Source: Doryteuthis pealeii
Lineage: Eukaryota > Mollusca > Cephalopoda > Myopsida > Loliginidae
Length of the DNA stretch: 64,000 bases
NCBI GenBank assembly: GCA_023376005.1
Contig: CM042179.1
Coordinates: 18,746,072-18,810,071, forward strand
Direction of reading: 5' to 3'
The first letter of the stretch is position 1; each line of letters begins with the position of its first letter. The notes below the pieces were generated by a model. The model searched no databases, was not told the origin of the DNA, and saw only the letters and a list, made by a program, of their open reading frames with translations. Shown piece by piece: positions 59,480 to 64,000 of the stretch. A program made the position numbers and the translations under genes.

Positions 59480-61710
59480 GATCAGAGGTTTTGGTGCTTA
59501 AGAATAATGAAGGATCTATCATTGTGTATAGATAGAAAGGAAGGAGGTTTGAAAAACCTTTTACATGAATATAATCCAAAGATCGAGGACGCCATAGATT
59601 GATTCTGCAACATAGAAAATAAACAGAAAGTCACCTTCATCCAATTTGACATCATTAACTTTTACTCCTCTTTAACTAAAGAACTTTGAATTAGAAGGAT
59701 AAACTCCACCAATGCCAATGTCAACATTACAGAATAACAAACCAACATAATATTGGCCTGCAGAAAATATATAGACATATAAAAAAATATCCCGTAGAAG
59801 TTATTCCCCTTAAACTGATCTAAGTAACCCATCTTTGAGTTATTCCGCTTTGCGGTTGTTTATCAACAAGGGACAAAGTCCTAATGCACCGTCTACTTCC
59901 ACCTTCCGGCGTTAGGCACGTTATTCCCGGTCTTTCAAATCAAGTTGCCGCGTTATGAACAGAAGTCAGGAGTTCGTCTCCCTCCAACCACTTAGTTTCT
60001 ATGAGCACTAAGGTATCTGAATTCTTTTCTCACTTGTGCCTATGTCTTTTCCTCCTTAGTTTAAAGTAATTTCTTAACCGAACCTTAATTATTTGCCTTT
60101 TTCTCCGTACTAAACAGTGTTTATTATCGGTGTTGCTATTATACTTACATATATACACACTGCTTATTGTGATAATTCTTCTTGTCTACTCCCTTTATAC
60201 CCTGTCATGTTAATGTAAAGGCCTCGTAATTCCTTAATTTAATTCTTATCCCATTTTTATCTTGTATTCAGCTATTAAGACAATACTATGTCAGAAATTC
60301 TTGCTATATTTTAACAACCATTCAGCACGAACCTTTCGCATACCTTTGCATCCATCGCTATTATTTTATCTGGCGATACTTCAACTAGCCATGTTATGTT
60401 ACTGGCTATTGGACCCCCACCTCTCTGCTTAACTCTACACTCCTCGTCATTGTTTTTATCTGTTAGCACTTTAGATAAATTATTTACATCATTGTTTTCG
60501 TCGTCACTGTGAATTTTATTCTTTCATGTTTCAACTTTTTACACTTCTGTGTAATGAATAAAACCTGTCTTTTTACCGCCGGTAAAACGTCAGAGTCTTT
60601 CATTATTCGAGAGAGTTGAAACTAGACGACATCTTGGATAGGACAGAGCTGCCATTAGTGATCCGTAATAAAATCCATACTGATAAACAATTATGAACAA
60701 AGAACAACGACAACGACTTTGACGTTCCCATGGGTGCATTCGACTCTGTACAAATCGCAGACCTAGTAGGCATATACATATTGGACACACTCATCAGACT
60801 AGTCCAAACAAACAGGCCTATATAGGGATGATGGGCTCATGATGATACCAGATAGCAACAGCTAAATGGCATCTAAGATATAAAAAAGAATAATAATTAA
60901 TAAATTGAATAATAAACACCAAGATAAATAGATTATTCACAAAAAAACAACAACAAATATTTGATGAAAGCAAACAAATATGCAATGAAGTCCTACACGC
61001 GAGTGGCTTCACAAAAAAAGTTTATACCAAGGCAAATCAAAGAATAACAGCGATAGAAGACAAAAAGCCTTTTGGTTCAATCTCCCTTTCTGTAAACTAT
61101 CTAACATAAACATAGGTGGGACCTTCTTTAAGTTAGTGGATAGACATTTCAACCCTGCTAACCCCCTTACACAAAATACTCAACAGAAAAACACTAAAAA
61201 ATAGTTATTCGTGCACGAGAAACAAGGATGAAATCACCAACACACATAATAAGAAACTACTCCAACAATTCCACAACTCATAACCCTCAGACAAATAGAA
61301 CCAGGATGCAGCTGTAGAAGTAAGAACAAAGGCCCAGTAGAAATTGTAGTTTATCAGGCCACTCACAGCAAACATAACAGATAAACGAACATACTAAGAA
61401 ATATTAGCGAGTAGCTGGAAACAGATATATTACAATCATAAGACTTCATTCTCAAACTCCTCACAGAATTTTAAAAAAAAAACCCCAAAAAACAAATAGC
61501 CATGACGAAGCAATTCTGGAAATTTAAAGAAAGCAATCATACATCACAAAACAAGAAAATCGTGGACCCTAACAAACTTCAAAAGTAAATGGCTACTGTG
61601 TTTAGAAGAAAAATACAAATAATGAAATCTAGAAACAAAAATCATCTGGTAAACAGGCGCCAAGAATTAGTTTTCAGGTGTAGACACAAAAATAGATATA
61701 AGGTACAATA
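59480..61710 (+). mobile_element. Reverse transcriptase relic of a GIY-YIG-type retroelement
   Basis: Plus-strand order: IEDAID (59580), KVTFIQFDIINFYSSLTKEL (motif A, FDIINFYSSL at 59645-59674), NIILACRKYIDI (near 59750), then a non-coding insert. It resumes with FDVPMGAFDSVQIADLVGIY (near 60720), GLYRDDGL (YRDD at 60821-60832), a decayed thumb, WFNLPFCKLSNINIGGTFFK (near 61070), EPGCSCRSKNKGP (near 61300) and a C-terminal CLEEKYK and NRRQELVFRC region (near 61600-61670). YRDD is the RT catalytic pair and is intact, but stops and frameshifts are common. This protein layout is known from invertebrate retroelements with a C-terminal GIY-YIG domain. Assignment to Penelope-like elements is likely but not certain. 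Confidence 0.65.
59820..60605 (+). mobile_element. Non-coding insert splitting the RT relic, possible solo LTR
   Basis: About 0.8 kb of less AT-rich, pyrimidine-rich sequence lies between RT motif blocks. It has CCCTTTATACC (TATA-like, near 60195) and GAATAAAACCTGTC (poly(A)-like, near 60558) in LTR-like order. Possible TG at 59838 and CA at 60592. No target duplication is evident. Confidence 0.3.
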
Positions 61711-61799
61711 ATTAGAACATGAAAAATTTACAGTCTGAATCATTATAATAATTATGACCCCCGTCATTATCTTCAACATATGTCCTTATGAATACCATT

Positions 61800-61828
61800 A
61801 TATATATTTCATATATAAATATATATAA

Positions 61829-61879
<51 letters not shown>

Positions 61880-61888
61880 TATATATAT
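61800..61888. repeat. (TA)n-rich block
   Basis: TA runs with small interruptions downstream of the RT relic. Confidence 0.95.
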
Positions 61889-63150
61889 GGTCACATGTTA
61901 TAACTTGTTAGAAATAGTATTAAAAAGAATTAACAATCTAAGAATATGAATAATTATGATATTTCGGACTGTTGTCCCCATGTTTATTGTGTATAAGCAC
62001 AACGTTCAGGCCATAGTAAACTCGGACTCAGTTCTAATGTTATTTTTCAAATTACCTTAAAATAAGTCATCTTCGGGCGATTTCCTAAGAATTCAAATGT
62101 GGTTTCGTAGATTGAATCGTTATCGCTCACTCAAGGCTGTTTCAAGCAGAATAAATGCCACCAGACTTATTGAACCAAAATGCGATTAGACATAGAAACA
62201 TAAAAGTTACTTATTAAAAAAACCAAAAAAACAAAAAAACAAAAAACAAAAAACAACAAACAAACAGAAATTCCAAAATTTCGTAAAGAACGATATCACT
62301 TACCTAACAGTTTTAATATGACAAGGGACATGGAATAAGAAGGTCCGACAATGCAAGATAGCATCTTACTACCATGAATGCTAGCCGTTTAAAATCTAAA
62401 GTAAATGAGTTTGAAAATTTAAATTAAACTATTGGTTGAAAAGATATTTAGTGTCTATGAAAATAAATAAAATATAAATTTTTTAAAAAGTCTGAGAAGT
62501 GAGAAAATTAAATTATATTTTAGTTTGTGGAAACTTTTTTAAACACTAAAATTGTTAACTTATATTAGTTGAACATTGAATTTATTATATTAAGGTATTT
62601 TGGAGATTATCTCCATTTTTTATCGGGTCGGTACCGAAGTTAAGAATAGTTAGACAGAAATAAGAGTTGCCAACCTTAAACTGTTAACAAATGATTGACT
62701 GGGCGAGAGAATTTGAAGAAACATAGACGATGCATGAGAGACATTGTGTATAGATAAACAATTTTGAAACTGTTGGATCGGAAAGATACCAAAACAGTGA
62801 AAAGTTTTTGAAAAGTTTTTTTTTGGCAGATGATATTGGAAAAATTTTTATAAATTTGAAATTGTAAAAGATTTAAAGTTTTTCTCACCGGAAAGAAAAA
62901 TAAAATTTATTTGTGGTTTCACTTTTAATGTTTTAACTATTTTGTATGCGTTTAAAAAACAGTCATCTGTCAGATACTGAGGATATTCTTCCTTTACAAA
63001 GAAGGAATTTTTTTAAAAATGGACACTTTCCAACTTATTGTTATTATTTTGCATTTACGTTTTATATGTGTTGAAATAAATTATTTTAATAGACATGATT
63101 ATTTCAACTTATTTCAATTTTCTCGATTTAATACTTCATGAAATGGAACT
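61889..63150. other. AT-rich stretch, nothing convincing
   Basis: On the minus strand near 61985-62015, GCCTGAACGTTGTGC is followed by AATAAACAT. This could be a hammerhead repeat that lost its stem II. A (CAAAAAA)n-like tract lies near 62225. No coding signal. Confidence 0.45.
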
Positions 63151-63284
63151 TTTTAAAACTTCATGTTTCCATATTTGTTTAGTATTTTTCCTCGATGTTC
63201 TTTTGCTTCTTCAAAAATACGATTGTGCTTGTCTTTTAATATCATTGCCATGACGACTGCGCGAAAAAAAAGGTTTAATCTTAA

Positions 63285-63314
63285 AAATGAATTTAAAACA
63301 CTTCGTGACATCAC

Positions 63315-63363
<49 letters not shown>

Positions 63364-63394
63364 TTGAATTTAAAACACCTCGTGACATCACACA

Positions 63395-63460
<66 letters not shown>
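63285..63460. repeat. Tandem duplication with (TA)n and (GT)n
   Basis: GAATTTAAAACACYTCGTGA and the next 12 bases occur at about 63287-63319 and 63366-63397. Each is followed by TA runs, the second by a GT run. Confidence 0.9.
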
Positions 63461-63462
<2 letters not shown>

Positions 63463-63700
63463 ACAGTCTTAATTCCTTCAGACATGGATTTCACTAATTT
63501 GAATTATCAAATTGGTTCCAGCTTTCCCGAATGGCTGTTAATAGCTTTGGTGGAAGGAACTTTCTCCAGGACCATTTTTGTAAATTTCCTACATAAATTT
63601 TTAATTGGGTTTATATCCAGACTGTCCACTGGTTTAGTCATTGATTTTTATCAACAAAAGCTTTAATCCATGGAAAAATGTATTTTGTGTCGCCAAACCA
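63440..63700 (-). mobile_element. Tc1-like transposase C-terminal relic
   Basis: The minus strand reads VDSLDINPIKNLCRKFTKMV, LEKVPSTKAINSHSGKAG, then VKSMSEGIKTVI. This is the SPDLNPIENLW block and the following LV-SMP-R---VI block of Tc1-type transposases. The catalytic Glu of NPIEN is Lys here. The end of the frame runs into the (AC)n array. Stops lie upstream. Confidence 0.8.
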
Positions 63701-63769
63701 ATTTTCTATCAATGGAATGAGAACGGTAATACTTTTTTGGTACGGTCAACTGCCTGACGCTCGAGTCCA

Positions 63770-63836
63770 GCCAATTAGCCCCGCCCATAGATCTTTATAG
63801 CCCCGCCCACATATTTTTATAGCCCCGCCTACAAAT
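63770..63836. repeat. Three tandem TAGCCCCGCCC units
   Basis: TAGCCCCGCCCAYA or a close variant occurs three times at a spacing of about 24 bases (63776, 63800, 63824), the last reading CCCCGCCTAC. It is GC-rich in otherwise AT-rich DNA. Confidence 0.85.
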
Positions 63837-64000
63837 CTTAATGAAAAGAAAGATCGTACTTTTCAAAAGTACAGTTATTTATTACTTTTAAAACGTAATA
63901 TTTTTTAGCTTAGAAAATTGAAAGTTTTAATTAAAACAACTTTGAATCATGTAAATTTAGAGTTCTACAAACATTTTTTCTTTAATTATTTGAATATGCA
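63837..64000. other. AT-rich end of window
   Basis: No feature recognised. Confidence 0.5.

Overview
This is an AT-rich stretch of animal nuclear DNA, most likely from a cephalopod mollusc of the octopus kind. The organism is inferred from the density of (TA)n, (GA)n, (CA)n and (ATT)n microsatellites, the dominant restriction-like-endonuclease LINE, the Ty3/Gypsy, mariner, Tc1 and Penelope-type relics and the tRNA-like SINEs. Nothing bacterial is present and there are no rRNA or tRNA genes. Almost every recognisable coding stretch is a decayed mobile element. The only convincing host coding sequence is one terminal exon of 205 codons (44812-45431, +). A second, weaker terminal-exon candidate lies at 34327-34509 (+).

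Layout. 1-4.9 kb: microsatellites, a (TA)n-bounded element, a hammerhead-ribozyme-bearing fragment and one copy of a near-identical 370-bp duplication. 5.0-28.1 kb: at least twelve fragments of one non-LTR retrotransposon (R4/Dong-like: RT, CCHC knuckle, RPD/DFAVP restriction-like endonuclease) in both orientations, nearly all abutting (TAA)n/(ATT)n. Among them sit a 2.2-kb minisatellite grown out of the element's own coding sequence, a 46-bp minisatellite, a Ty3/Gypsy RNaseH-integrase relic, a tRNA-like SINE and a 1.6-kb foldback transposon with 295-bp inverted ends. 28.5-30 kb: Gypsy integrase and gag/protease relics. 30-44.6 kb: AT-rich DNA, relics of RTE-type LINEs (endonuclease, RT C-terminus and C-terminal zinc finger), two more SINEs, and a mariner with an internal 38-bp minisatellite. 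44.8-45.4 kb: the host exon. 45.4-56.9 kb: AT-rich DNA, (TA)n blocks, another LINE copy, duplicated repeats and a GIY-YIG-type retroelement tail. 56.97-59.1 kb: a mosaic of four inverted-repeat elements separated by (TA)n. Three carry hammerhead-ribozyme motifs, and one holds two complete ribozymes facing opposite ways. 59.4-61.7 kb: an RT relic with an intact YRDD motif. 63.4-63.7 kb: a Tc1 transposase relic.

The strongest signals are (1) hammerhead motifs with paired stems next to CUGANGA and GAAA boxes, tied to (TA)n-bounded Penelope-type repeats; (2) a 3'-terminal hairpin shared by copies of the R4/Dong-like LINE, with base-pair-preserving changes, just before (TAA)n; and (3) an in-frame 45-bp minisatellite derived from the LINE ORF. 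All calls come from reading the sequence by eye. Family names rest on recalled motif patterns and have not been searched.
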